Positions 33,794 to 41,887 of a DNA stretch of 64,000 nt are shown piece by piece; position 1 is the first letter of the stretch, and each line of letters opens with the position of its first letter. The notes beneath the pieces are model-generated. The model was not told where the DNA came from, ran no database searches, and saw only the letters and a program-made list of their open reading frames with translations. The position numbers were made by a program, and so were the translations under genes. The stretch covers positions 38,015 through 102,014 of the forward strand of contig DCWQ01000021.1 of NCBI GenBank assembly GCA_002328185.1, given 5' to 3'. Source of the DNA: Dehalococcoidia bacterium UBA2158. Its GTDB lineage: Bacteria > Chloroflexota > Dehalococcoidia > Lucifugimonadales > UBA3495.

Positions 33794-34855
33794 TCAGGGC
33801 TTCATCAACGCCAGGCACTTGCTGGAGTTGAAGACGTAAGTCTGTAAGAATTCGACGATCTCCGGCTTGCGGTCCAGCTCTTGCATGGCTCCAGCTAGGC
33901 ACATCCAGTTCAGCAATTCTTGCTGGCCGGCGTCCTCGATCTGGGCGTTGGAGATGCCGCGCCAGGCCTCGTAGTTCCCGGCTTTCAACTCCTCGAACCG
34001 GGCCATGTCCGACTCAACGTCGCAGTACAGCCACCAGTTCTTGGGTGTAAGGAAGGCATGGGACCAACTGGACGATGCGATCAACGCCACCCGCCAAGGG
34101 CTGGCCTGGAGCGCTCTGGCCGTGGCCGCGCCGAGCTCCATGCACCGCTTGGGTGAGGGGCCGGGCGGGTCCATGGCCATGTCCACGCCGTTGATCTGCT
34201 GGGTGTAGGGCCCGCCTTGGTTGCGGATGATGTTGCTGCCATAGCAGTTCACCGAGAAAGGAATCACCGGGTAGTCGAAGCCCTTCCGGTCGTAGTCCAG
34301 GTAGAGCAGGGTGTTCACGAACGCGTGGCCCAGTCCCTCTTGATGGAGAGGCTTGTAGGAGTAGGCGATGTCGAATCCGTCTTCCAAAAGGGCGGTGACC
34401 AGGTAGCGGCTGGACTCGTGACCCTTGTACCGAAAGATCTTGTTGGCCGGCTCGTCCCAAACGTTGGGGCGTTGGCCTCCGTCCCGGCCAGCCATAGGCT
34501 GGCACTCGAATTCATCGTAGGCCATGACGCAGAAGGCGGGGATGATGTCTTCTTTGAAGTTCTCGTACTGGTCGTCGCCCCAGACCAACACCACGTCGGG
34601 CTTGAAGGAGTCAATCTCGGCCCGCAGTTTGCGGAACCCATCGACCAGCTTGCCCCGTGCGATCTTGGCCGAGGTATAACCCTCGTCGTCGCCCCATTCT
34701 TTTCGCATGTCCTCGGGCCAGGACTCTGGGTTTTTCTGCTCAGTCGGGATGCGGTCGTTGCTGCGCAGGGCCCTGGTCAGGGAGTAGTTCTTCAGCTCAT
34801 CGGGGGCTATGAGGGAGGGGGAGTGAGTTAGGCCGACACCTAGTATCTCTGCCAT
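33794..34855 (-). CDS. LigB-type class III extradiol dioxygenase (copy 1)
   Basis: 353 residues of the LigB/DODA superfamily. The N-terminal metal-ligand His is in GVGLTHSPSL; VVLVWGDDQYENFKED and ASSSWSHAFLTPKNW carry further conserved active-site residues. These non-heme iron enzymes cleave catechol or protocatechuate rings extradiol. The neighbour at 34984-36048 is a close paralogue, so the two may be isoenzymes or a heteromer. The C-terminal LNWMCLAGAMQEL helix resembles the LigA-like segment of single-chain types. Confidence 0.88.
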   Translation of the reverse strand: MAEILGVGLTHSPSLIAPDELKNYSLTRALRSNDRIPTEQKNPESWPEDMRKEWGDDEGYTSAKIARGKLVDGFRKLRAEIDSFKPDVVLVWGDDQYENFKEDIIPAFCVMAYDEFECQPMAGRDGGQRPNVWDEPANKIFRYKGHESSRYLVTALLEDGFDIAYSYKPLHQEGLGHAFVNTLLYLDYDRKGFDYPVIPFSVNCYGSNIIRNQGGPYTQQINGVDMAMDPPGPSPKRCMELGAATARALQASPWRVALIASSSWSHAFLTPKNWWLYCDVESDMARFEELKAGNYEAWRGISNAQIEDAGQQELLNWMCLAGAMQELDRKPEIVEFLQTYVFNSSKCLALMKP

Positions 34856-34910
34856 TTGGTTGCTCCGGTGGTGGTTTGGTTTTCTATCAAGGATGACTTG
34901 GGCAGGTGTA

Positions 34911-34962
34911 GGGGTGCCCCTATCCTAACCTTCCCCCGTCGCAACGGGGGAAGGGACGATTA
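34911..34962. repeat. Dispersed repeat, CCTATCCTAACCTTCCCCC type
   Basis: A strong palindrome (CCTTCCCCCGT ... ACGGGGGAAGG, loop CGCA) lies between the two LigB genes. It is related to the unit at 6958-7003. It could attenuate transcription between the paralogues, although no T-run follows. Confidence 0.5.
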
Positions 34963-34983
34963 TTTATTTCGCTGGTGAATTCC

Positions 34984-36048
34984 TTAGGGACTGAACAGGG
35001 CCAGGCATTTGTTGGAGTTGAATACGTAAGTCTCCACGTAGTCCAGTATCTCCGGTTTGCGGCCCATCTCCTCCATGGCTCCGGCCAGACACATCCAGTT
35101 CAGCAGCTCTTGCTGTCCGGCATCTTCGATCTGGTCAGTGGAGATGCGTCTCCAGGAATCATAGTCCCCGTCTTTCAGTTCCTCGAAGCGGGCGCGGTCT
35201 GACTCAACGTCGGGCCACAGCCAGTGGTTCTTGGGGGTCAAGAAAGCGTGGGACCAACTGGAGGAACCGACCAACGCGACACGGTAGGGGCTGTCCTTGA
35301 ACACTCTGGCGGTGGCGGCGCCTATCTCCATGCAGCGCTTGGGCGACGGACCGGGTGGGTCGAAGGGCAAGTCAACGCCGTTCTTTTTCTGGGTGATGGC
35401 GCCACCGCGGTTGCGGATAACGCTGCTGCCGTAGCAGTTCACCGAGAAGGGCAGGACAGGGTAGTCGAACCCCTTGCGGTCATAGTCCAAGAACAGCAAG
35501 GTGTTCAGGAAAGCGTGGCCGAGGCCGTTCTCGTGGAGCTTCTGGTAAGCATAGGCCACGTCGAAGCCCTGATTGATCAGTCCGGTGGTCAATGCTCTGC
35601 CGGCCTCAGGCGCACCCTTGTATACGAAGGACTTCTCCTGGGGCTCGTCCCACACGTTCCGGCGGTAGCTGCCGTCCCGGTTGTTGTAGGGCTGGCCTTC
35701 AAATTCGTCGTAAGCCAAGATGCAGAAAGGTGGGATGATGTCTTCTTTGAAGTTCTCGTATTGGTCGTCGCCCCAAATCAGGACGATGTCGGGTTTGAAG
35801 TCGTCGATAGCGGACCGTACTTCCCGGAACCCTTTGACCAGCCGCTCCCGGTGTTCGGCGGCCGACTTCAGGCCCTCATCCTCGCCGTATTCGATGCGCA
35901 TGGGCTCGGGCCAGTTGGTGGGGAGCTTCATCTCTTCGGGGACTTTGTCGTTGTGCTTCAGTGTGCGTGTCAGGGGGAATCCCCGGTCTTCGTCTGGAGT
36001 GATCAGCGGCGGGTAATGAGTGGTGCCGGCTCCTAATATCTCGCCCAT
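34984..36048 (-). CDS. LigB-type class III extradiol dioxygenase (copy 2)
   Basis: 354 residues, paralogous over its full length to the 33794-34855 product. GAGTTHYPPL replaces GVGLTHSPSL at the N-terminal His ligand; VLIWGDDQYENFKED and GSSSWSHAFLTPKNH are conserved. First gene of the leftward operon, with a good promoter candidate 64 bases upstream. Divergence is spread over the substrate-facing loops, which suggests two related ring substrates. Confidence 0.88.
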   Translation of the reverse strand: MGEILGAGTTHYPPLITPDEDRGFPLTRTLKHNDKVPEEMKLPTNWPEPMRIEYGEDEGLKSAAEHRERLVKGFREVRSAIDDFKPDIVLIWGDDQYENFKEDIIPPFCILAYDEFEGQPYNNRDGSYRRNVWDEPQEKSFVYKGAPEAGRALTTGLINQGFDVAYAYQKLHENGLGHAFLNTLLFLDYDRKGFDYPVLPFSVNCYGSSVIRNRGGAITQKKNGVDLPFDPPGPSPKRCMEIGAATARVFKDSPYRVALVGSSSWSHAFLTPKNHWLWPDVESDRARFEELKDGDYDSWRRISTDQIEDAGQQELLNWMCLAGAMEEMGRKPEILDYVETYVFNSNKCLALFSP

Positions 36049-36111
36049 GGTCGTCCTCCTGATGACCGTTTAAAGGTCATCTTTTGATTTTGAGTATCGG
36101 GATTTCGTTTG

Positions 36112-36140
36112 GTTGTAACAGAGGGGTTTGGTAGTGTCAA
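36112..36140 (-). promoter_or_regulatory. Promoter of the LigB/Rieske operon
   Basis: On the minus strand a perfect TTGACA (36140-36135) is followed 17 bp later by TACAAC (36117-36112). It lies 64 bases before the LigB start at 36048. Confidence 0.5.
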
Positions 36141-36216
36141 GAAACTTGGGGTCGAGATACACAGCAAACGGCGTCGATTTCGGTTTCGGCGACGAATTCA
36201 CGCTAAACGCGATTGG

Positions 36217-36245
36217 TTGTCTGCTGGGGTGAGCCCGTTGATAAT
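36217..36245 (+). promoter_or_regulatory. Promoter of the methyltransferase gene
   Basis: TTGTCT (36217-36222) and GATAAT (36240-36245), 17 bp apart, lie about 33 bases before the ATG at 36278. It is divergent from the LigB operon promoter. Confidence 0.45.
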
Positions 36246-36277
36246 ACCGTCTTGAATTGACTAACCAGTGAGGAAAG

Positions 36278-37132
36278 ATGGGAGCGATAGAAGATTATTC
36301 GGCCCTGATCGACGCCGTGGAATCCCAAAGAGAGCGGCTGCAGGGCCCGGCAACCGAAGATTTTTGGGGCGGGTCCAACGCCAAACGCTTCAGGGCTGAC
36401 CCGAAACGGGGGATGGAAGACAATTTCCAGATACTGGCTTCATTCGTGAGGCCAGACGATGTATTTGTCGATGTGGGTGGTGGGGCCGGCAGACTGGGTC
36501 TTCCCATGTCGCTACGCTGCCGAGAGGTCATCAACGTAGAACCATCTGCGGGGATGTGCCAGGAGTGCCAGGAATTAGCCACCGAATTCGGAATGGCCAA
36601 CACTTCCTCCGTTCTGTCTGATTGGGTAGAAGCCCATGGGGTGGAAGGCGACGTGGTCCACGCCGCGAACGTGACCTATTTCGTTCGCGAAATTGGCCCG
36701 TTCATCGCCAAAATGGAAGCTGCAGCCAGGCGGCGGGTGATCATCGCCATATATAGCGTGCCCAACCCGATGCACAACGCCACGTTGTTCAAGATGGTCT
36801 ACGGCGAAGAGCAGGCGACAATCCCCGGCCATACCCAATTGCTGCCGGCGCTGTGGGAGATGGGCATACTCCCCGACGTCCGGTTCCTCCCCCGTGGGAC
36901 TCACTTCGACGGCGTGGAGCAACTTCCTACCTTTCCGCAAACAAAAGAAAACGCCGTTGAGATGGCGCTGGCAGGAATCTGGCTGGCGCCACATCACAGA
37001 GACCGGGGTGAGGTGGTGGTGCGGGAGCAATTCGACAGCCTATACGAAGAGTCCGATGAGGGTTTCATCCCCGTCTGGCTGCCCGACGCTCAGCAGGTGC
37101 TGATCACCTGGGAGACCGGGAAAACCGTTTAG
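36278..37132 (+). CDS. SAM-dependent methyltransferase
   Basis: 284 residues with GAGGAAAG before the ATG. The SAM-binding glycine-rich loop is VFVDVGGGAGRLGLPMS, followed by the acidic EVINVEPSAGM; the region around VVHAANVTYFV occupies the usual motif IV/V position. The C-terminal 120 residues (GIWLAPHHRDRGEVVVREQF) are not recognised. It is probably a small-molecule methyltransferase. It precedes the LsrF-like gene by 120 bases in the same direction. Confidence 0.78.
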   Translation: MGAIEDYSALIDAVESQRERLQGPATEDFWGGSNAKRFRADPKRGMEDNFQILASFVRPDDVFVDVGGGAGRLGLPMSLRCREVINVEPSAGMCQECQELATEFGMANTSSVLSDWVEAHGVEGDVVHAANVTYFVREIGPFIAKMEAAARRRVIIAIYSVPNPMHNATLFKMVYGEEQATIPGHTQLLPALWEMGILPDVRFLPRGTHFDGVEQLPTFPQTKENAVEMALAGIWLAPHHRDRGEVVVREQFDSLYEESDEGFIPVWLPDAQQVLITWETGKTV

Positions 37133-37252
37133 CGCGACCTTGTTACCCGGCCCGCCAGCAGGGATAATGACACCCGTAGCTTAGTCGACATAAGATCGAA
37201 CAAACCGGAGCGCGGGCTCTTAAAGAATCATCAAGCGAAGCGAGGTATGGAT

Positions 37253-38068
37253 ATGGACTGGGGAATGGCAAACCGAATGGCGCGGTTGATTCAACCCGAC
37301 GGCCATTGCATGTTCTTGCCCATCGATCATGGGTATTTCCAGGGACCGACCCGGATGCTGGAACAACCGGGCGAGACCATCAAACCTCTGCTTCCATATT
37401 CTGACGCCCTATTCGTGACGCGAGGCGTATTGCGGGCGGTGGTCGACACGGCCCTAGACAAGCCGGTGATCCTGCGGATGTCTGGCGGCACCAGCATGGT
37501 GGGCGCCGACCTGGCCGATGAGGGAATCACCACTTCTATGGAAGATGCCGTTCGCCTGAACGTGGCGGCGGTGGGAATCTCAGTCTTCATCGGCACCGAG
37601 TTTGAGAAGCAGTCCCTGCTGAACCTGGGCAAGCTGGTGGACGAGGGCGAGAAATACGGCATCCCGGTGATGGCCGTGACCGCCGTGGGCAAAGAACTGG
37701 AGAAGCGCGACGCCCGCTACCTGGCCCTATGCACCCGCATCTGCGCCGAATTGGGCGCCAAAGTGGTCAAGACCTACTGGTGCGAGGAGTTCGACAAGGT
37801 TGTATACGGATGCCCGGTGCCCGTGGTCATGGCTGGTGGCCCCCAGGCCGATACCGAGCGGGAGGTCATGGAGTTCGTCAAAGACGGCATGGAGAACGGC
37901 TCCATCGGCATCAACCTGGGTCGGAACATCTGGCAGAGCGAACACCCGGTGCCTATGATTCAATCACTGCGCCACATCGTCCATGAGAATGGCTCGATCG
38001 CGGAAGCCCAAGAGATCTTCGATAGCGTCAAGGCTGGCAACGGCCGGGTCGCGTCGGTGCCGGCATAA
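37253..38068 (+). CDS. DhnA/LsrF-type class I aldolase or thiolase
   Basis: 271 residues of the Schiff-base TIM-barrel family containing archaeal fructose-bisphosphate aldolase and LsrF, the thiolase of AI-2 breakdown. MDWGMANRMARLI, LPIDHGYFQGPT and the Schiff-base Lys in AKVVKTYWCEEF, then GCPVPVVMAGG, closely resemble LsrF. The ATG at 37253 is preferred: the GAGG lies seven bases upstream, whereas for the ATG at 37247 it is almost adjacent. No other lsr genes are present, so an AI-2 role is unlikely. Confidence 0.87.
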   Translation: MDWGMANRMARLIQPDGHCMFLPIDHGYFQGPTRMLEQPGETIKPLLPYSDALFVTRGVLRAVVDTALDKPVILRMSGGTSMVGADLADEGITTSMEDAVRLNVAAVGISVFIGTEFEKQSLLNLGKLVDEGEKYGIPVMAVTAVGKELEKRDARYLALCTRICAELGAKVVKTYWCEEFDKVVYGCPVPVVMAGGPQADTEREVMEFVKDGMENGSIGINLGRNIWQSEHPVPMIQSLRHIVHENGSIAEAQEIFDSVKAGNGRVASVPA

Positions 38069-38075
38069 TTCCACC

Positions 38076-38152
38076 CCGCTCATCCTGAGCCTGTCGAAGG
38101 GCCCTGACTTCGGCGCGTCCATGGTTCGACGGAGCCCACCACGAACGGTGGG
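38076..38152. repeat. Inverted-arm repeat, TCGACAGGCTCA family
   Basis: Arms GCTCATCCTGAGCCTGTCGA at 38080 and ATGGTTCGACGGAGCCCACC near 38121 flank a short centre, in the same arm order as the copy at 30940. It lies between the aldolase and dehydrogenase genes. Confidence 0.55.
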
Positions 38153-38208
38153 AGTAAAGCAAATTACGACGCTAACAACGCCAATTACGATTAGGAAGTA
38201 AAACCAAC

Positions 38209-39237
38209 ATGCGTGTCGCCATGTATTACAACAACCACGACGTGCGCGTGGAGGAGATGCCGGTGCCGGAGATCGGGCCCGGCGAATTGCTGGTCAAGGT
38301 GGAGGCCAGCGGCATCTGTGGAAGCGACGTCATGGAGTGGTACCGCATCCAGAGGGCTCCCATGGTCCTAGGCCACGAAGTAGCGGGGACCGTCGTCCAG
38401 GCGCGGTCGGGTGTGAGCCGGTTCAAAGAGGGCGACAACATGATCGTCACTCACCACGTCCCCTGCAACGCCTGCCATTACTGCCTCAGTGGCCATCACA
38501 CCGTCTGCGACACTCTTAGGGAGACAACCTTCGAGCCCGGCGGCTTTTCCGAGTACCTGCGGGTACCGGCCATAAACGTGGACCGAGGCGTGTTCACCAT
38601 GCCCGACGGTCTTTCCTTCGATGAAGCGTCTTTCGCCGAGCCGTTGGCCTGTGTCTACCGGGGCCAACGCCGGGCCAATATCCAGCCGGGACAGAGCGTG
38701 ATTGTGCTGGGCAGTGGACTGGCAGGCCTTCTGCACATCAACCTGGCCCGAGCCCTGGGAGCAGGCCGGATCACCGCTACCGACATGGTCCCCTCCCGCC
38801 TGGAGGCCGCCAAGAACTTGGGTGCTGACCACACTTTCTTGGCCACCGACGACGTTCCTGCGCGTTTGCGCGAGGTCAATGAAGGCCGCTTGGCCGACCT
38901 GGTCATCGTCTGCACCGGCGCCCCTCCGGCGCTGCAGCAGGGGTTGGACTCGGTGGACCGCGGCGGCACGGTTTTGTTCTTCGCCCCCACCGAGCCTGGG
39001 GTAAACATCACAGTGCCGGTGAACGAACTTTTCTTCCGGAACGACGCCACCCTGACCACGACCTACGCCGGCGCCCCCAGCGATTTGTCTACGGCGCTGG
39101 AGATGATCGGGTCAGGCCGGGTGCAGGTGGACCAGATGATCAGCCACCGGTTGGGACTGGACGAGGCGGGCTTGGGCTTCGAACTCACTGCCGAAGCCAA
39201 GTCGTCACTAAAAGTGATCATCCAGCCGCACCTGTAA
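38209..39237 (+). CDS. Zinc-dependent alcohol/polyol dehydrogenase (MDR family)
   Basis: 342 residues of the medium-chain dehydrogenase family closest in layout to sorbitol/threonine dehydrogenases. Catalytic zinc ligands are in SGICGSDVMEW and GHEVAGTV; the structural zinc Cys cluster is PCNACHYCLSGHHTVC; the NAD-binding loop is VIVLGSGLAGLL. It oxidises a secondary alcohol with NAD. It follows the LsrF-like aldolase, so the two may act on the same sugar-like intermediate. Confidence 0.88.
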   Translation: MRVAMYYNNHDVRVEEMPVPEIGPGELLVKVEASGICGSDVMEWYRIQRAPMVLGHEVAGTVVQARSGVSRFKEGDNMIVTHHVPCNACHYCLSGHHTVCDTLRETTFEPGGFSEYLRVPAINVDRGVFTMPDGLSFDEASFAEPLACVYRGQRRANIQPGQSVIVLGSGLAGLLHINLARALGAGRITATDMVPSRLEAAKNLGADHTFLATDDVPARLREVNEGRLADLVIVCTGAPPALQQGLDSVDRGGTVLFFAPTEPGVNITVPVNELFFRNDATLTTTYAGAPSDLSTALEMIGSGRVQVDQMISHRLGLDEAGLGFELTAEAKSSLKVIIQPHL

Positions 39238-39278
39238 GGAATGCGACTTCTTTTGCCTTGTCTGCTTCGAGAGGCGCG

Positions 39279-39322
39279 GCATGAATACTGTCATTCCGAG
39301 GCGTCAGCTGGAGAATCTAGTT
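39279..39322. repeat. Dispersed repeat, GTCATTCCGAGGCG...GAATCT type
   Basis: CTGTCATTCCGAGGCGTCAG and GGAGAATCTAG match the widespread intergenic element whose arms also appear at 56972-57052 (GATTCTTCG ... CTCAGAATGAC). No gene lies in 39238-39399. Confidence 0.35.
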
Positions 39323-39399
39323 GCCAAATAGAGGCGTAGATAGAGCGGCCGTGCAGGCCATAGTACTTTTGGGGCAACGCTCCTTCGCTGGGTAAACTT

Positions 39400-39891
39400 A
39401 TGGCAGAGATTTTCCCCAAATCCCGCAAGGCAAAAGCCCGTCCAACCGGTAGCTATGCCCTGGTGCTGCGCCTGCCTTCCCATCGGAAGATTCGCGTTGG
39501 CAAGTTGGGGTTGGTGGATTTTCCCCGGGGCCACTACATCTACTTCGGAAGCGCGTTGGGCGGACTGAAGGCGCGGGTTGACCGGCACCTGCGCAGCGAC
39601 AAGAAATTCCACTGGCACGCCGATTACCTCAGCGCGGAAGTACCCTGGGAATACGCCTGGCAGTTGGCGGATGGAGAGCGTTGGGAGTGCGTCTGGGCTA
39701 CCGCAGCCGATTCTACCGACGGCGTGGCATCTCCTGTGGCAGGGTTTGGTTCGTCTGACTGCAAGTGCCCTTCGCACCTTGTGCGGGTAAACAACGCCAA
39801 ACAGGTTCGGGAGTTGTTGCGCAGCCTTTCTCCGGCCCCGCGGCGCAGGGTGAACAAGCGATTGAAGCTCGAACCAAATCCCGTTTCTTGA
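39400..39891 (+). CDS. GIY-YIG-like DUF123 (Uri superfamily) nuclease
   Basis: 163 residues of the DUF123/COG1833 family, annotated as Uri-superfamily endonucleases. The GIY-YIG-like core is GSYALVLRL ... FPRGHYIYFGSALGGLKARVDRHLR, then KKFHWHADYL and GFGSSDCKCPSHL, with conserved Cys and His. Its biological role is unknown; repair or intron-derived functions have been proposed for the family. It stands alone. Confidence 0.85.
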   Translation: MAEIFPKSRKAKARPTGSYALVLRLPSHRKIRVGKLGLVDFPRGHYIYFGSALGGLKARVDRHLRSDKKFHWHADYLSAEVPWEYAWQLADGERWECVWATAADSTDGVASPVAGFGSSDCKCPSHLVRVNNAKQVRELLRSLSPAPRRRVNKRLKLEPNPVS

Positions 39892-39915
39892 CGGCTACCC
39901 ACGGGTCTGTACTAT
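39888..39915 (+). promoter_or_regulatory. Promoter candidate before the luciferase-like gene
   Basis: TTGACG (39888-39893) and TACTAT (39910-39915) are 16 bp apart. The -35 overlaps the end of the DUF123 gene, and the leader to the ATG at 40026 would be about 100 bases. Confidence 0.45.
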
Positions 39916-40025
39916 CATGACGCCGTTATACCCCGGCATTACCGATTTACAACATCTGAACGTCGGATCATCTGAAGGACGAAGAGCGCAGGTTGCTTTG
40001 ACCGCGCCATATACGGGAGGCAGTA

Positions 40026-41069
40026 ATGGAATTTGGGATATTTCTGGAGTTCCCCGTTCGGGAAGGTGGGACGGAAAAGGAGGCCTTCGACGACTCTTTT
40101 GTCCTGATCAACGAGGCTGAAAAATTGGGAGTGGACTCCCTCTGGTTGGCCGAGTACCACTTCAACCCAGGACGGGTGATGGCCTCGCCGATCACCATCT
40201 TTGGGAACGTCGCCGCCCGCACAGAACGTATCAGGCTTGGCACCGGCGTGATCTGTCTTCCGTTGGCCAATCCGCTACGAGTGGCTGAAGAGATCGCAAC
40301 ACTTGACCTGGTCAGCGGTGGCCGAGTGGAATTCGGTATCGGAAGGGGTACTTTCCCCAACGTCCACGAAGGTTTCAACTCCCCCTTTGAAGAAAGCCGG
40401 GCCCGGTTCGATGAAAGTTTGGAGATTATCCTCAAGGCGTGGACCAGTGAAACATTCTCCTTTTCCGGAGAGTTCTACAACTTTGACGATGTCACAGTAA
40501 CCCCCAAACCTTATCAGCAGCCCCATCCTCCGATCTGGGTGGGCGTCACATCCGTGGACAGTTTCGCGGTCACCGGCCGCATGGGATACGATATCTCAAT
40601 CAACCCTTCTCGAGTGTTTACACTGGCCGGGTTGAAGCCGCAGATAGAGGAATACCACAAGGCGTGGAAAGATGCCGGGCATCATGGAAAAGGCCGGGTG
40701 ACGCTACGGATACCGGTTTATCTTTCAGAGGACCCACAGAAGGCCTACGACGAACCGATGGAAAGCGCTATGTTCTCTGTGGGGCGCCTTTCTGACCGGA
40801 CCGCCAAGTACGCCGGATATGAAGGCACCACCGGAAACTGGGGTAAAGAGGCTGAGGTGGTAAAGAATATGTCCTATGACGATTGGTTCAAGGACAAAGT
40901 GGCCTACGGGACCCCCGAATCCGTGGTTGATAAACTGCAGGGTTTGTCCGAAGAATTGGGGTTGGACCAGATCATGTTCGAGGTTAATTTTGGCAACTTG
41001 CTCCCCCTGGAAAACCAGTTGAAAAGCTTGCGCCTGATGATGGAAAAAGTGGCTCCAAACCTGGAGTAG
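40026..41069 (+). CDS. LLM-class flavin-dependent oxidoreductase (luciferase-like monooxygenase)
   Basis: 347 residues, GGGAGG before the ATG. It has the luciferase-like TIM barrel: MEFGIFLEFPVREGG, LGVDSLWLAEYHF, TERIRLGTGVICLPLANPLRVAEE, GGRVEFGIGRGTF and PHPPIWVGVTS. These enzymes use FMNH2 or F420 and O2 to oxidise alkanals, sulfonates, nitriles or ring compounds. The family is greatly expanded in SAR202-like Chloroflexota. Two small tandem genes follow and may be cotranscribed. Confidence 0.9.
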   Translation: MEFGIFLEFPVREGGTEKEAFDDSFVLINEAEKLGVDSLWLAEYHFNPGRVMASPITIFGNVAARTERIRLGTGVICLPLANPLRVAEEIATLDLVSGGRVEFGIGRGTFPNVHEGFNSPFEESRARFDESLEIILKAWTSETFSFSGEFYNFDDVTVTPKPYQQPHPPIWVGVTSVDSFAVTGRMGYDISINPSRVFTLAGLKPQIEEYHKAWKDAGHHGKGRVTLRIPVYLSEDPQKAYDEPMESAMFSVGRLSDRTAKYAGYEGTTGNWGKEAEVVKNMSYDDWFKDKVAYGTPESVVDKLQGLSEELGLDQIMFEVNFGNLLPLENQLKSLRLMMEKVAPNLE

Positions 41070-41087
41070 ATGAGGGGTTAGATAGCT

Positions 41088-41327
41088 ATGAGTTTTGACG
41101 ATTACGAAGCCGGGTCAAAGGTTGAAGCAGTCGCTACCTTCGAGGTCCAGATGGGCATGGGCGCCCCGACCGGCGCTGGGACGTTCAACGTCGAGGCCGG
41201 GGACACGGGAGAGGTCACCATCAAGCGCAAGGCCGGCAAGCTTCAGTGGCTGGTGATCAAGTGGGACCGGCTGGGGCGCACATTCAACCTCAACGCGGAC
41301 CAATTCGACCTGATCAAGCCCGGATAA
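41088..41327 (+). CDS. Small beta-rich protein, tandem paralogue A
   Basis: 79 residues, unrecognised. The pattern EAGSKVEAVATFEV ... VEAGDTGEVTIKR ... LQWLVIKWDRLGRTFNL with alternating hydrophobics suggests an SH3-like small barrel. It lies 18 bases behind the luciferase-like gene. A paralogue of similar size lies 165 bases downstream behind its own promoter candidate. No signal peptide or membrane segment is present. Confidence 0.65.
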   Translation: MSFDDYEAGSKVEAVATFEVQMGMGAPTGAGTFNVEAGDTGEVTIKRKAGKLQWLVIKWDRLGRTFNLNADQFDLIKPG

Positions 41328-41379
41328 ACCCCGCGGGCGAATAAAGAGGCCGTCGGGACATTATCAAATTATTTCGTTA

Positions 41380-41391
41380 TGTGCTAATATC
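41380..41391 (+). promoter_or_regulatory. TGTGCTAATATC promoter-like motif, copy 1
   Basis: TAATAT at 41385-41390 with upstream TGTG, and TTATCA at 41361-41366 as a possible -35 (18 bp). The same 12 bases recur at 41816 and, one base shorter, at 57088. It lies about 100 bases before the small protein at 41492. Confidence 0.45.
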
Positions 41392-41491
41392 CGGTCATTA
41401 AAAGATTGAACGGCACAGCGTCCGGGGATACCCCCAAACTGGCCGGTTGAAGATATCCGGGTCACATTCGCCCTGCGCGGAGAGATCGGAT

Positions 41492-41749
41492 ATGAGCTGC
41501 AGTGAATTTGAGGTTGGGTCAAGAGTTGAAGCGGTAACGGACTTCGAGATTGAAGAAGCCCTTGCCAGGCGAGACAAGTGGGTCCACAAGATCGAGACTG
41601 GGGACTCCGGGGAAATACTGAGAAAATTGGCGTTGGGGAAGCACCACTCGATGATTGTCCGTTGGGACAAGATCCCCCAGAGCCGCCTGAGCATTGACGG
41701 CGATCTTTTCGAGAACGTGAAGGTCTCCAACTCCGAAGCCCCAGCTTAG
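41492..41749 (+). CDS. Small beta-rich protein, tandem paralogue B
   Basis: 85 residues. It aligns with the product of 41088-41327 along its length: EVGSRVEAVTDFEI for EAGSKVEAVATFEV, IETGDSGEILRK for VEAGDTGEVTIK, HSMIVRWDKI for LQWLVIKWDRL. The ATG at 41492 is preferred because GGAGAG lies about eight bases upstream; an in-frame start at 41447 lacks one. Function unknown; the duplication implies two variants of a small binding module. Confidence 0.65.
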   Translation: MSCSEFEVGSRVEAVTDFEIEEALARRDKWVHKIETGDSGEILRKLALGKHHSMIVRWDKIPQSRLSIDGDLFENVKVSNSEAPA

Positions 41750-41815
41750 CGGCGCAACACCCACCGTAACGGCTTGATAACAGCGTCTGACAAAAATCGA
41801 GGGAGCCAGCCCTTT

Positions 41816-41827
41816 TGTGCTAATATC
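41816..41827 (+). promoter_or_regulatory. TGTGCTAATATC promoter-like motif, copy 2
   Basis: Identical in 12 bases to the site at 41380 and preceded by a T-rich stretch. It lies about 60 bases before the two-domain protein at 41888, which has GAGGTGTTCTAGGAA upstream of its ATG. Confidence 0.45.
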
Positions 41828-41887
41828 GCCCCAACTATATCAGTTCCACATAGCCTTAAGCTAAATCTTAAAGAGGTGTTCTAGGAA

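Noticed and set aside
37253..38068. AI-2 degradation (lsr) locus
   Set aside because: The aldolase is LsrF-like, but no lsrA/B/C/D/K/R/G neighbours exist; a different substrate is more likely.
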